From Tretioscincus oriximinensis (Eukaryota > Chordata > Lepidosauria > Squamata > Gymnophthalmidae), in assembly GCA_022410635.1 (NCBI GenBank), contig JAJVDF010000221.1, forward strand, positions 161,995-225,994: a stretch of DNA of 64,000 nt. The letters run 5' to 3'. Shown here one piece after another: positions 32,649-47,600 of this stretch. The notes under the pieces were generated by a model. That model had not been told where the DNA came from. It saw only the letters and a list, made by a program, of their open reading frames with translations, and did no database searches. The translations under genes and the position numbers were made by a program. Position 1 is the first letter of the stretch, and every line of letters begins with the position of its first letter.

Positions 32649-35600
32649 GTAAAGACGCCTCGCAGTAGCAGCCTGCCATCTACATGCTAGTGTAGACTAT
32701 GGCAGGCCCCGAATGGGGCCTGCCATAGTCTACACTGGCATGTGGATGACCAAGCTCTGCCCACAGTGAGGACAGGGCCTGTTTAATACGACTGGGACAC
32801 CCCTCCTCTTCTTCATCTCCTGGGCCACACCTGAGTTTCAATCCAGCTTCACCCCACTTTCAGTGCGAGGGAGGGACCCCGCTAGCCAAAGGCCGAGCTC
32901 TTTCCTGTCGGCGTTCCCCTATCTCCAGAAAGTCACCTTTTGGGTTTGCTTGTGGGATGGTGGTTTTGTTTTGTTTTTCTGTTCTGAAGCTGGATTAAAA
33001 TGTAGGTGTGAACCTGGCCCAGGGGGCAAGGAAGATTGGGGTGGAATGAAAAGGCATTGCAGCTGGGATGTTGGGTCCTTGGGGAAGGAGGGCAGATGTG
33101 GGAGGATTTGGGTGTTAACTTGCTCACCCTTTACTCTTCTCTCTTGTATACGAAAGCTTTTACTCTATTGAGGCTTTTTTGTGTAGTATTTCTTGGAATA
33201 AGAACATAAGAACGTAAGAAGAGCCATACAGGATCAGGCCACAGCCCATCACGTCCAGCATTCTGTGTCACACAGAGGCCCACCAGATGCACCTGGGCAG
33301 TCCGAACAGAGGAAAGCAAAATATGCTCCTGTTCATGACTCCCTGCAGATGGCACTTCAGGCGTCCTGCATCCCGGAGGCAACATTCAGGCATCCATCCT
33401 AGTATCTATTTATACCTTTGGTGTCCATAAACCTGTCTTGAAACTATCCAAGCTGTAAGCTACCACTACTTCTTCCACAGGCCCATGACCTGCCACTAAC
33501 ATCCTACTGTAGAGTGGGGTTGCCATAGTTTACACTGGCATCAAATGTCAGGTCCCTTTCAGACATGTAACCTAGAGTAAAGCTCAATGCACAAAGGCCC
33601 TTCCACAGCCCAGCCATTAAGGAATCAGTTCAGTTAAAATGATGAGGAAGTTGTTGTAGTTTTGATTTTGGCTTCTGGAGAAGGGTGTTTTATATATTTA
33701 TAAATAACCAACTCAACCTGTCAGAGCAGTGATAGTATCTGCAGCCCTCTCTCTAAGTGCCTGTTAAAGGCAATGATTGCAGGTGACAATGACACATCTT
33801 GATGAGCAAGAGATCCTTTCTACACGGAGACTTACTTCAGAATGTATCACGGAGTAGAGGCTTGCCATGCACATGCTTGTACAGGCTATAAAAAAAGGGG
33901 TGAGCAGCGTTGGCTTTAACAAGCAAGTCTTCAAAGATTGCTGGCTTCTAGCTTCTTCCATTTCCTGAATTGGTAGTAATGACGACAGTCTGGAGAGCAT
34001 CAACAAATTAAGCTAAAGTGGATTATCGCCTTGTTTTCTGGTGCTGAGGCTTCACTTTTGCAGGACCGATGAGAACTTACTTTAACTGATGAAGGAGGGC
34101 ATGGACAGCAGAATCTCTTCATGCCTGTGAATTATCTGGACTAGGACTAGAAAAAGATTGGTTTTACATAAAATTTAGAGTACTCAACTTTGCTGTTCAG
34201 TCCAGCAAAGGAGCTAGCAGCACTTTGAGAATAACTTGAGAAAAGTGGTTGGCATAAGCTTTCGTAGAGAGGTCTACTTCTTCAGGTCTAAGAAGTAGAC
34301 CTGTCTACGAAAGCTTATGCCAACCACTTTTCTCAAGTTAGTCTCAAAAGTGCTGCTAGCTCCTTTGCTGGACTTTCTGCTAGGCTAACACGACTATTTC
34401 TCTGAAATTTGCTGTTTAGTATGTATGTAGCCATAGAGATCCAAATGAAATTTTGAATCTTTGGAAACTATATCCCCCGTCCAATCCTACTACTCTGTTT
34501 CCAATATAATTGCAGACACTGTATGGATCTTGTGTTAAGACCATGTCACTTTGTCTTATTACCACAAATAAACTGACAAATTGGTGTGTCCTCAACACAA
34601 GGTCCATAAGGAGTAGCAGTAGGCCTTGTGTGAAAAAAGATTTCTGTTTGTGCCAACCTTGTACAAGTTGGTAAGTCATCTCGTGTAAATCATACTACAT
34701 TTTTCTTGAATCTTTCAGGTTTTCTGGAATATGATATAAAATAGATAAGTAGGAGAGTAATTGTCAGCAAGAGCTCTCAAAATCATGTAGGCCTGATTCA
34801 TGCTTGGCTGGATTCTGTGCAAAAAAAGGTCTAAGGAATCTTCAGTCCACAAGCACAGCCCAGAGCAAAGCATGTGCTAAGCCAGAATGGTATATGGATA
34901 GCAGTCTCCTTATGGCATTTCTAACACAGAATAAGACCAAGTGCAAACCAGACAATCTTTTTGCCTAATTGCCTTTCCCACCTTGCACCAGTACCTCTGA
35001 TGAAAAAGGAAAAGGAGTCAAGGATGTGTAACTTGACCAAAAATGGAGTTCTGAACCACAGCTTCCTCAGAAATACTGGTGAACTCATAGATATCTAAAA
35101 AGAATCGTGCAAATGAAGTGCTGAAGGTTTTTTAAAAAATCTTGTCTAGTTGAAATGGAATTGTGAAGAAAATCATAAAAATGCACTGGCTGTTCTTGAT
35201 GTGTATATGTGATTACCGTAGACCGATGTATTAGGCCTTATATATAACATGGTTTGGTTAGCATAGTTTGTAGCATAGTGTGTGGGGATAAACGTGACTT
35301 CTCTTATGACACAATTGCTGCTGTCAAAATCTCCTTGTGAAACCTGTTGCTTGTCACTAATATAGAGACTTGAACTAACATAAAAACTAACACATAAAGA
35401 AACCAGCAACCACTTCCAGTTCCCTTAACAAGAATAAATTGTACTAAAATTTTACCTTTGCCAATGTATTTGGAAAGGTTAAATCTACAGGGTGCTTCAA
35501 AAAATGTATACACACTCACTTTGAACTTCCATAGAAAATTTATTTACTGTTCTACAAAGTTAAATTTGTTATTTACGTTTTATTTACATTGGACTTTAAG

Positions 35601-38600
35601 CTTTATAATTTCCTGAAATTTAACTTTGTAGAACAGTAAATAAATTTTCTATGGAAGTTCACAGTGTGTATACATTTTTTTGAAGCACCCTGTATTTATT
35701 TTTGCTGTTTTTTTTCCTGCATCAAAGATCATTCTAGGATAATTCTGCTTAAATGTCTGTAGATGCACACAAATAAGACCACAAGTTCTCAAAGACTTGT
35801 TGGGTATCACTGACTTCTAGTTCACTGCATGGCCACTTCTTACTTCTAGGAAGAGGTTGCCTGTCCAGTTTGTTCTGCCACTATTTTTGTAGCTCCTCCG
35901 CAGAAACATACAGGAAGTTCTGAAAGATGCTATGAGAAAATGTCTGTTTTGGAAGAGTCATGCTTTCAAGGTCTGTTGCTTGTACCTTTTTAATGGCTAT
36001 CAGGCCTCTGGAAAGAACAATGGCATATGGGTGTTATTTTCTTAATTAGAATATGCACTTGTTTTATCCATTTGATCTCCTTTGCTTTTCTGCTGCATTG
36101 ATTAATTTTGAAGTGTGCAGAATCCCAATATTGCTTTCTCAGACTGAAAAAACTGCCACCTGAGAATGCTAAAGGCACACAGATCTCTAACAGCACACGT
36201 CTCCTTTCTCACCACTTTCATCTCTTCCAAAGGCTCCTCATTTTACGTGCTTCTAACCACATCTTACCTACAGAAAGTCATAATTTGGATTCTGAACTTG
36301 TGGGGAAGTGGCCTTGTGTAAAGGCAAGCACTAAAGTTTCTATTTTTAAAGCTGTAAAGGTGACCTGAAATGCAAAAAAACAAACACTACTCAGGAAAAT
36401 GATAAGCACTCCTAAAAGCCAGCCTGGCATACTGCTTTTTAAAGAAGAGGATGATGGGATTAAATTGACTTTCCTTTAGCTTCTGTTTTCTGTTGGAGTG
36501 TGGCATAAGATGGTATACTGTACATACTCAAGTATAAGTCTAGTTTTTCAGCACATTTTTTATGCTAAAAAAANCCCCTCTCGGTTTATATATGAGTCTG
36601 TAAGGGCCTCAGCACAGGAACCTCCCTCTCGCTTTTTTCTGCTTTGCCGCCACCACTGAACCTGAAGTGGCCATTACTGAAGAGAGGAGGATTAAGGAAC
36701 AAACAAATCTCTATCATGGACTCCTTATTCTACCTGTACTGCTGCCTGGTGAAGGGAGGGAAGAAAGCACTCGCCAGCACTGGCCTTGGGGCTCTTTCCA
36801 GCGTTGGCTTGACCCCTCACCTCCCCCCCACCCCCAGCAGCAAGGAGAAGAAGGACCTCCTCCACCAAGGGAGGAGACAATCCCAATGGTGGTTTTTTTA
36901 CTTTTTTGTTGTGTGTCTCTCTCTCCCTCCCCCACCCTCCCCTGGGTCTCCTGTTTTCCCCAGACGGGGCAGCTCTGGGACTGTCTGAAAAGAGCTTGGC
37001 CATCCACATTTGGCTGCTTCCATAGTCTTCACTAGCACATGGATGGCAGGCTCCAATTCTGAGATCCAGCCCTGTATAAGGCTCAGTGGGAACAACCAGG
37101 GTCTTAAACCAGCTAAAGTCCTGACCCCACTGAGCCTTATTCTGGGCTGTATCTCAGTACAGATCTTGGCCAACCACATATTCCAGTGTTGACTATGGCA
37201 TCCCCATGGCCTTCTAAAGTCCTCACTTGTGTGTAGATTTCAGGCTTCCATTCTGAGATTCCACCCTAGGCGTATGCTCAAGTCAGTATGTTTTTGCGGT
37301 AAAATTAGGTGCCTTGGCTTATATACAGGCTAGCTTATACTCTAGTATACACAGGTATGTACTTTTGGAAATAACTTGAAGAAAGAATTCAGGACTTGTG
37401 TGAAGAAGTGAGTTTTTAAAAAAAAAGTTCAATGAACAAATAAGCTGAAAACCTGGATTTGCACCAAATCCTTCAAATAAAAGGCTCAGGTTTACATATT
37501 AGTTACACTGTATGAAAAATCCNTACTGTTGGGGGATCAACTGGTATATTTTATTTAGCAGAATTACAAAGTAAAATACTCTACCATGTGTTATGAGTCT
37601 CTAAGATCTTAGCAAATTTTATACCAAGTAGTTTTGAAGATGTAAAGGATGGTTGAAAGTACAGTGCTCCATCTTCACAGTCAAAAGCATAGCCAGAAGG
37701 GGTATGAAAACAATTCCAAGACCTTCTTAGCAGAAAAAGTGGCTTAAAAGTGATTTAAGTATTGGCTAAGTTGCCCACTTTCTGTTGGGTAAGACCATCT
37801 TAATGGAGAAAATCCATCTGTAAGCACACTGGAAATACTGAAACACACTGTTGAAAATGCAGCTTATTCCTGAATTGCTCTTCAAACTGAACTAGCAGCC
37901 TTCCTTTGAAACTTCTGTGAGGAAATATAGTGAAACCCACTTCTATGTGAGGTTTCATAAACATTTAAATTGGTTTGTGTGCTTTTAATCTGGGTTGCAA
38001 TCAAGAATGCTTAGAAACAGAATGCTTAGAATGCTGAGACTGGTCATATGACAATAGCCTCTTCAATATTGTTATTTTGGGCCAGAAATCTATGCTGTTT
38101 GCTTTAAAGCCCAACTTAGGATATTGACATTAATAAACAAAGCCTTAAGCAGCTTTCTCCCGAATAGCTGGTGGAATGCCTTGTCCTATAGAGGCAGCCC
38201 TAATTGTTTTCAATCTTCCTGATTGTCCTATGGTTGGCTGATACTTGAGTTCCAATGTGAAGTGGCAACAGAAGTGAGAACTTTGATAGACCTCAAGTCA
38301 TAGAATACACTNTTTCTGAGCTATTTTAGTCACATATCATTTAGTGCATCTTTCCAGAAACATTTGGTTTTTCATATTTTGCACTTCTAATGGCTTTTCT
38401 TTCTTTAGTTCCTTCACCTACTACTTTCATATGAAAGGCAAGATATTAGTACAAATGGGGTTAGTAAGATTTTGTATGCTACTCATCTGTTACAATGTGC
38501 ATAATTAATACATTTAGACATTGGTTATTCATACTTTGGGCCAAATATTGAAGAAATATTTGTAACTGAAACATTTGTTATCAAGTATAATAAGTATAAA

Positions 38601-41600
38601 AACTGTTATGGTTTACAATGACAGTTTTTATGACCGCATAAAAACAATACTATCAGATTATTGGAAGGGATGTAGAAATGATTTTTTTAGGGAATAAATA
38701 TGTTATTTCTTTGCCTTTTTAGGGGAAAATATGTTACCCCTTTACAAATGTCTTTACAAATAATGGATTAGACTAGTGTGATATTGAGTCTCTTTAAAAA
38801 TTAAATAGTTCAAAAGATCTTTGATATTTTTAGTATTAATATGTATTGCTGAAGTTAGGGATAAACTGGCCTATTAAAGAAATCCTTTGTCTTTTATTGA
38901 AAACTTCAAACTTTTTTTAAAAATCCAAAGATGGCGTTCAGATGTACTTCATGTCCTCTTTGATGCACTGTTAATCAGTTTCTAAAAATAAGCACCTTTG
39001 TTTCCATGGCTGAGGACACAAAGACATCTCTCAATCTGTCAATGCTAAGATGTTAGCTGCCAGGCCTGTTACTAAAACAGGATCTGGTTTTAAATTCATT
39101 GGAACAAAACAGCAACATATATTTTTTCTTGTTCCTTGATATTGACAGTCAAGCAAAATGTTACTCAAATCAATAATGTACCTTTAAAAAACTAAGAATA
39201 AGTTGAAAGCAGGATGTGGCACTGAAAAAAGTCACATGTGACTGAAAATTTAATTGGCTTTGCATTTTGTGTGGTTGTTTCTGTTAATAATTTGCCCTTG
39301 AAGTTCCTAAATCTAGTAGTATCTTTATTCTGATACTTATTCACATAGAATCATAGAATTGTGGAACTGGAACAAACTGCTATGGTGAATGAGATATACA
39401 ATTATATCTCAATTTAGAGTTATAAAATTGTAAATAAATCTAATCCAACTCTTTGCTATGTTTAGGAAAACACATTAAGCTTTTGATGACATGTAGTTGT
39501 CCAATCCCCTTTTGGAAACATCCAGAAATGAAAAATAATAACCTCCATAGTTTTTCCACTGATAGCATTTGTTAAAAGGTTTTCCTTGCACTCACATAGA
39601 ATTTAAGGAGTTGCAACTTGTATCTATTATTTCTTGTTCTAATAGCAGATGTTCTTCTAAAAGGTTGCAGAGAGTTTCTTACTGTATTTTTGAATGTATG
39701 ACTGTGTGAATTAACAAATATGCTGTTATTTAGTAATGCATCATGTGATGTATCATGTGATAGTTATGACCATGTGGCTGTAATGGAGGAATTGCTTGGC
39801 ATTCACATTCAAGGAGCATGTTTCTTATCATTTTCTGAAATCTGTACAAAATGCAACTCTACAGATACAAGTAAGAAGTCATAAATGGCACAAAATTATT
39901 TGCAAAGTAACGTATATAAAGTATCTACAGATGATTTTGCAAATAATTCTACACTGTTGTTTTTCTGTGTATGTAGACTTGACCCTTTCAACAGAGGGTT
40001 GTTGGCCCACAAAAAGACTCATTTGAATGTTTGGTTACCTGGGAATCAAGAAAGAACTTCTCAAAGAGCTGTAAAATGTTATATGGCCTAAGTAACATTG
40101 CACCATGATTTTATTTAAGTTTTACTTACATGAATCCCCTGGACCTGATCCACAGCATTTTGGTTTTCAGCAGCAAATTGGCTGCATAAATATATTTTGT
40201 TTTGGCTTTATGTATAGTTTTCTAAAAAGTTATTGCATTTTTGCTCTGTTTTTACTCTTGCCTGTATCTTTTTACAGATTGACTACACAGGAACAGAACC
40301 AAATAGTCCATGCAACAAGTGTTTAAACATGTCCTGGAACAGTGGGCCTTGTCAGTGCACAATTAATTTCAAACTGGAAGAGCCATTTGAAGTACGTTAC
40401 CATAGCTGCATAAATTCTGCTGTTGCATTTGCGTCTGATCTGTTCTTTAATTTCTTTTTCATTTCATATTAATCTCTACAATATGTTGCAGAAATGGGAT
40501 GGGCAGAAGTAGATCTTTGCTAAATGTGGCAGTGAAATGCTTAGTATTTTTAGACTGTAGAATAAAGTTTTGATAAGTAGATAAATAAACTTGTACAGTA
40601 AAATAAATGTGAGACGACTTGTAATTATGTTGAGTGAATTTGGCACAAGTCCATAAAAGCATTTATAGCCTTTGCTTGGAACCATGGGAGTTTTGGCAAA
40701 GTGGTATGGAGGAGGATAAAAGGAAAATATTGAATGTCATTCTTCCTTTTTTAAACAAGGATACTTAATCTTTAGTTCTAGAGAAGAAAGAATCTGGATA
40801 TGGAATCCTACAATTAAGACTCATCATAAAGGTTATTAGCTCTTTCTGCATTAGTTCAGATTGTGTCTCAGAATAAGAACCTGCCATCTATATACTACTG
40901 AAGAGTAAGGAAAGCCTGTGTATGTCTTGCATAGTCTGCACCCAATATATGGGTGGCAGATCCCTATTCTGAGATATAAGCCAGAATAAGACTTGGTGCA
41001 TAAAGACCACTGAACTGTGAGTACAAAGGGTTTTGCAGAAGCAACAGGATTAAGAGAATGTACCTTAAAATACGATTTGTCCCAATCTATATTTATTTTT
41101 GAAAAAAGAAAGGAGGGAGCTTTGGCAGTCATCACTTCCATATGACCATTCCAAAAGATTAATTAAACTGTAATGTTTGAAAGGAACACCTTCCCAAAGC
41201 TCAACTTGTCTTTCCCCTCTAAAAGCTAATGGTGTCTTGCAATTTGAAAGGTACTAAGCAGTAAAAATGCAGTTTTGATAGATGCCTGGTTTAGAAAGCA
41301 TTTTGGGAAGCTTTAGTATGTTTTCATATGATAGTTTGTAGATGTAAAATGTGTAACTTTACTTTTAATGCTGAATGATAACACTTTTTCTATAGCAAAC
41401 TAGCTTCTCTCTATTTTTTGATGCAGATCTGGTTTGGAACCTCTGTTCTTTTCAAAGTCCATAGTTAGTCCTTTTCACTTTGTTTTCTGTAGCATGGCAG
41501 GCAGATACCTGATCAGACTAAAACCTTTAAGCTCAAAAGGGCATTTCATGTTTAATGCAACTATGAGGTGATCTAAATTTACACTTTTGTTGTGACCGAT

Positions 41601-44600
41601 CATTTCTGAGTGAAAGTATTTATCGAGTGGGGAAGATTTGTCCATCAATGGTGCATATTCTAAGTGCACATCAAAGTTAACATTTTGTTGTCTGCAGTAT
41701 GTTTATAGGTAACAGGTNATTTGAATGTTTTTGCTGACTCATGATATTATTTTTTGTATTACTCTGTCTTTGTAAAACACTAATATTAAAATGCAGAAAT
41801 AGTCTTCTGTGTTCAATTGTAAAACCTCTTCAATTGTTAGTGACCTATCACATTATATCATTTACTCAGTGTGTATGTGTATAGTGTATACCTGTATTTA
41901 CAATTATTTTATTATGGCCTGTCCTGAGACTGTTGGATATAGGATGGGATAGAAATATAAAGTGGCTAAAATGGGCACACTGGCTTCTCTTTGTTTGTAT
42001 AGAAATGTATATGCTGACTCTATACCGAAGGAGAAAACAAGCCAAGCAAAAATTAGCAAAAGCCAGTGTAGTCCTGTTTATAGTTGATGGCTGTACTGTA
42101 CATAAAGAGACAGTTTTCCCTTTTAGAAAGGCTGTGGGGGAAACTATTTGAAGGGAGAAAGGAGAAATTCTGAATGTACCTTTTGGATTTCTCCTTTTGA
42201 TGAGTGACTGCTTATGTACACCTTTGAATTCTAATTAGTGTGTACAAGATTTCAGTTGCAGATAAAGTGTAGAAAGAAAGCTGATTGGGGGTAATTTTAT
42301 TCTCATTATGATAGGCAGATAAGTTTGAAGCTTTTCCTAAACTGAAGCTGAGGATAACAAAAACCTGAGAAACAAATAATGGCTATAGTATTGATATATT
42401 CTCCTCTCTGTGCTGGAGACTCAGCTTAGAGTGTGAAAATACAATACTATATATTATCGAAGGATTTTGTACATCAATGAAACATCCTTCCTTGTTTATT
42501 TCAGGGCAACGTATTTATGTACTATGGATTATCCAATTTCTATCAAAACCATCGTCGTTATGTGAAGTCTAGAGATGATAGTCAGCTAAATGGAGACAAT
42601 CGTTCTTTACAGGTAAGTAAAAACCTTTTCCAGAGAACGCTTGTCCAAAAGTCAAGGCAAGAGTTTTTAGTAACTCTTTGTCTGCCTTGGGTCATGATAA
42701 TGAGGAAAACTCGTGGGGAAAAAATATTGACTGGGATAACTAGATGGAATTCCATTGTTTTTCCCTCCGTTCTGTGTCTTTGAGTGCTCTTGGGAATTTG
42801 AAGGAAGGGGTACTCTAACACAGTCCCTGACATTTTGAATAGATTGCTGGAAGCCAGAGTAATTATGTTCTTTCTGCCCAAATCTGTCTGTATTTGGTGG
42901 ACTTATTAATCATTGCAACCTTTTTAAAAAATCTTTTTGACTTTCCTTTTTAATTGCCAAAAGGTTAGGCTGCTATTAGGTAGAATTACTTTTTTGCTTT
43001 CAAGTTATCCATTGTAGGCTTTTGAAATTTATTTCCTGCAAGGCGAATGCTATTGTTTCTCAATCTGCTTGTCTTCTTATGAGAAATGTAAGCAGTACTG
43101 CACTTGCTCCTGAATGGTAGGATTGGCAGCTACTTGGAACAGTTGTTTTCTTTGGCATGTGATAAAAAGAAAGTTGGAATGTTTAAAATCTTGATAAATG
43201 TCCAAACTATTTTTTAAGTTCATGAAATATTCATGGAAAGAGAATATAAAACTTTGAGCACCTTAGTTTTAATGCTATTTTCTAGTTTGTTTTATTAATG
43301 AAAATTACCCTTGTTTTGGAAGATAGACTATAAATGCCTAGAAGAAGAAGAACTGGGTTCTTATACCCCGCTGTTCTCACCTTTTAAAGGGACTCAAAGC
43401 GGCTTATGAGGGTATTTTTGCCTGAAGGCTTACATTCTATCTTCCCCACCAGGCTGTGGTGGTTCTCATGTATCTACTTGCTGTCAGTTGCAATTTCTTG
43501 CAATTCATGCTTTTGAATAGCTGGGTTGGCTAGAGCTACTGGCTAGTGGAAGGTGCTCACCCCTCCCCACGTCCAACCCAGCGCTTTGAAACCCGATCTC
43601 CCAGATATGAGACGGATTCTTTAGCGACGGAGCTATCTGTGCCTGCAAGTACAGTAAAGAATAATGTTGCTTCTGATGAAATGTCATCTCTATTACTTTA
43701 ATAGCTACAGAAGTGGAGACTTGAGAGATTGCGTACGGAAACACTTTGTTCTCATGCATATTAATTTACTACGCAAAGAATGTCCGGAGTTAAAGGAAAT
43801 AGTCATGCTGAAACGGTAGAATAATTGGCATTGGCAGAAACAAAAATAGGTGGTGTAATTAAATAGTTGAAGGAACAAGGCAGTATTTATGAAAGGTATT
43901 TGTTGATACTGATATCAACATACAATAGTATAATTTAAAATGGAAAAATAGTTGTAAGAGCCTTTAAACAGAAAGACTGAATAAAGTAACATCAGGAGTG
44001 GCTGTATGTCATTAGGGAAACAAATACTTCTTGGAAAGCGAAGAGTTGCCAATTCAAGTCTCCACCTTTCCCCAGAAGTAGAAACTTATTTCTGCCAAGA
44101 AAATATCATAGAGATGGCCATAACTTGATGCTACTCAACATCAACAGTAACTATAATAATTGTTCATATTAATTTTAAAGATAGAATAGCAAAAAATGTT
44201 TAGTTAGAGAAATCCCAGGGGTTCAAAACAGATGCTCAGGGATGTGCAAAAAAGTTAAATAGTAGTGGAATCCTATTGTTGACCTATCAACAACTATGCA
44301 TAATTAGAAGGGTGCAATTTATGGAAATTGGTTGGGAACTACAATGTTAGAAGAATGGAAAAAGTGTGGGAGGAGATCTTGGCAGCAGAAACAAGAAAGA
44401 ACCCGCCCTCAAAAGGAATCCCTGAAGTGTAGAAAAGACATGGAAGTGAAATGAACTGACTTAAAGCTCAATTTTGTTTCAAGAAACAGAATACAAACAG
44501 AATTTGTATGTCTCTCAGTTGGAAGATGGTTTTTAATCTTCTGTATTTTTTCCAAAATGATCCCTTAAGGAAAACCAGAGCAAAGAACTATACCATCATG

Positions 44601-47600
44601 AGAAGTGGGCAACTCCTAGCATACTTGCAGGAGTTTGAGAATCTTTTAAAAAAAGACTGAAAAATTGAGTGCAATTTCGGAGATATCAAAACTTTCCATA
44701 GCTTTATAGTTTTGATTAATTTGTAATACTGGAAAAATAAAAGTTACTTTGTTTANATCCTATTGGCCTGGCTCTTAGTACCAGAGGTTTTTGAATAGAG
44801 TGGGATTCTATGGAACAGGGCAAAGTTGGGATTTGGATACCATTGTATAAGTAGGGAAAAACGTGTTTTTAACCAAATAATCTTGTGTACTTCTTAACTT
44901 TTACCCAAGACAATAACTTTTTTCCCCCAAACCAAGCGCTTTTTTATGAAATTGTAAGCATGCGAAGAATGTGCTTAATTTTTGACACCTCATCCTTTTT
45001 TCTCAAAAATTCCATCTAACAACAGTGTGCTTAAATTCTTAATAGAATAAAAATAAAATTGACTCTTTTCCCTCCCTCTTTTTTGACCAATTAGAATCCC
45101 AGTAAGGAATGTGAGCCTTATCGCATCAGTGGTGACAAGCCTATTGCTCCTTGTGGAGCTATTGCCAACAGCATGTTCAATGGTATGAGCCTAAAATGTG
45201 TTTTTGTTTAATCATGTTGAAAAATATGTTACAATTTAAATATTATTTTGAAACAGAATAAAAACAAGAAACGTTTAAAGTTCCATGTACCACTTTTACT
45301 GCATGTATGTAAGTCAAAACAATGATCTCTTGTACCAGTATTGGCCATAGTTGAATACCAAAACATAGTTTGCCATGTAGAAAGACCTGAAATTACTTGT
45401 CACTTCTACAAAGCAGTAGTAAAGATTACAATATGGAGAATAATACCGTAGTTTCATCTTTATATTTCTGTAGAATGGTTACGGATCTCNAGGATTTAGG
45501 AAGCAAAAATGGCCTTTGGTAATTGTTATAGTGATTCTTTTGACTTCCCTCCATCTTCATATGACTAGGAGAATTGATAACCTACATTTTGTTCTGAATT
45601 CCTATGTCTCAGGGTGAAAGCTATGATAATGATGACAATTATATAATGATAGTAGACAATTGGTTTTATAATCTCTGCTTGATGTCTTGATTCTACAATA
45701 AATAAGATTAAACAGCATCAAAACCCAGAACATGAAAATAGAAAACAGATGCAGTTTGTCTAAAAACCAAAATTGTTTTTTCTTTGAGATTCAATGAACT
45801 ATAATAGCTGATTCCCTTAATCACCAATTTTCAATAGTTGGCAATAACTTCCATCATGCTAATTTGTGCCATTGGGTACCATATTGAAAAAAGGAGTTAA
45901 AATTTCCTCACTACATATCATATAATATTGTACTATTCACAGGGTATCTTTATCTCAAAAATATTTAATTTACTATTTTTCTTTTTAGATACATTGAAGC
46001 TATTCCGTCTTGACCGTAATGATTCAACACGTATACCGATTGATTTGATTAGGAAAGGCATTGCTTGGTGGACCGACAAGAATGTGAAGTTCAGGAATCC
46101 TGTTGGCGACACAAATAATTTATCAATACTTTTCCAAAGTAAGAAAATGTCCTATAAATTGTCCTATACAGTATGTCATATAAAATCAAAAGTTTCATAG
46201 ATTGTTTGGTAGCTACTTGGATTAGTATAGTTTTTGATTATTACTAGTATATATAAATGCAGGGTTTAAAAAAAAAACATTGAAACATACATTACAACAA
46301 AATTAGCAATACTTTATTCTGTTTTTTGAAATAAAATTACATTCATCTCCTCTTACTGTATATGTTCCTTCTATTTTAGTCCACCGTTATCATGGCAACT
46401 ATGTTAATAGATCATTGCAAAATCTATTGAGAGCAATTTGAAATGAACTAGAATGGTAATGTCTTTCATTATAGCCAAATGAACAGTGAACAAGACATTT
46501 CACTACCTGTTTAAAACTTTACTGTTAGAAAAAAATATTTCTGGAAATATTGCTGTCCTGACAGTGTTCTATTTTTGATATAAGAATCTCTAAAAAAATC
46601 TTCAGAGAGATTTTAAAGACCTAGCCATGTTGTTCCAGAAAGTCTAGCAAGGGAGATTCATAGCACTTTAGAGACTAACAAGTGAAAGATATGTGGCATG
46701 AGTTTTTATAGAAAAATGTCTGCTTCCTCAGATGTAGACTTAACTACGAAAGCTCGTGTCTCATGTTAGTTTCAAAAGTGCAATGAGCTCCCCTTGCTAG
46801 ACTTGTCAGAGGGAGAAGTCACGTTATACAATTGTCACTTTTCAATTTTTAGAAGATTATTGATTGGAATATGCTGACGTTTTCCCCAAAATATGTAATT
46901 TCTTAAATATATTTTGTTTTTGTTTTTGTTTTAAAGACACAGCAAAACCTATCAATTGGCCCAAACCAGTGTATGAGCTGGACCCATTCGATCAAGATAA
47001 CAACGGCTTCATCAATGAAGATTTCATTGTGTGGATGCGTACTGCAGCCCTGCCCTCATTTCGTAAGCTGTATCGCCTTATTGAAAGGAAGAACAATTTT
47101 CAACCTGCTCTTCCAGCTGGAAACTATACTTTGGAAATAGAATACAGTATCCTTTTCATGAAAAGTTCTGTTGAATTGCGATCAGCTAAGAACTCATAGA
47201 AGCGGTATAGCAGTGTATACAAGTTTGTACTATCTTCAACATAACAGATATTAAAAGTAGAAATAATTGATATTCTTCTGAAATGGATGGGCAATATTAA
47301 TCCAGTAATGTGATTTTTAACATTGTGTTACCCTGAGATAAAAGGTTCACTGTATCTTGCTTGCATGTGTTAGTATTAATTATTTAGGAAATTTCACTTT
47401 TCTCCTCGTATCCCACCCATTATCTAAAGGCCAATAACAAATATCTAAAAATATATTTCAGTCTAACATTATCAAAAACAAGTTTATTTTTAGTAATATA
47501 TGTTTAACACTAATTTGTATTTTATTTATACCCAAAGATCTTGGGGCGATTGACAATAAAAACCAAATTAACATATTAAAAAACAATATCTAAAAGTAGG

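Larger units (their letters stand above)
32649..40277 (+). other. TMEM30A intron 1
   Basis: 7.6 kb, GT-AG. It contains two palindromic MITE families, a CR1 3' end, a mariner MITE, a large inverted-repeat element and a CR1 piece, listed separately. The stretches 34408-35487, 35693-36512, 37351-39344 and 39691-40277 show nothing I can assign. Confidence 0.9.
45183..46936 (+). other. TMEM30A introns 4 and 5
   Basis: Intron 4 (45183-45988) is AT-rich with no recognised element. Intron 5 (46139-46936) contains a diverged P1 palindrome at 46612-46807 (TAGCCATGTTGTTCCAGAAAG; AGTCTAGCAAGGGAG; complement arms with CGAAAGCTCGTG). Confidence 0.75.

Noticed and set aside
32240..32668. Antisense and other-frame ORFs over TMEM30A exon 1
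   Set aside because: Result of high GC content; no protein features.
36644..37035. Overlapping Pro/Ser-rich ORFs at 36.6-37.0 kb
   Set aside because: Low-complexity CCCTCC-rich sequence inside a DNA element; no frame shows family similarity.
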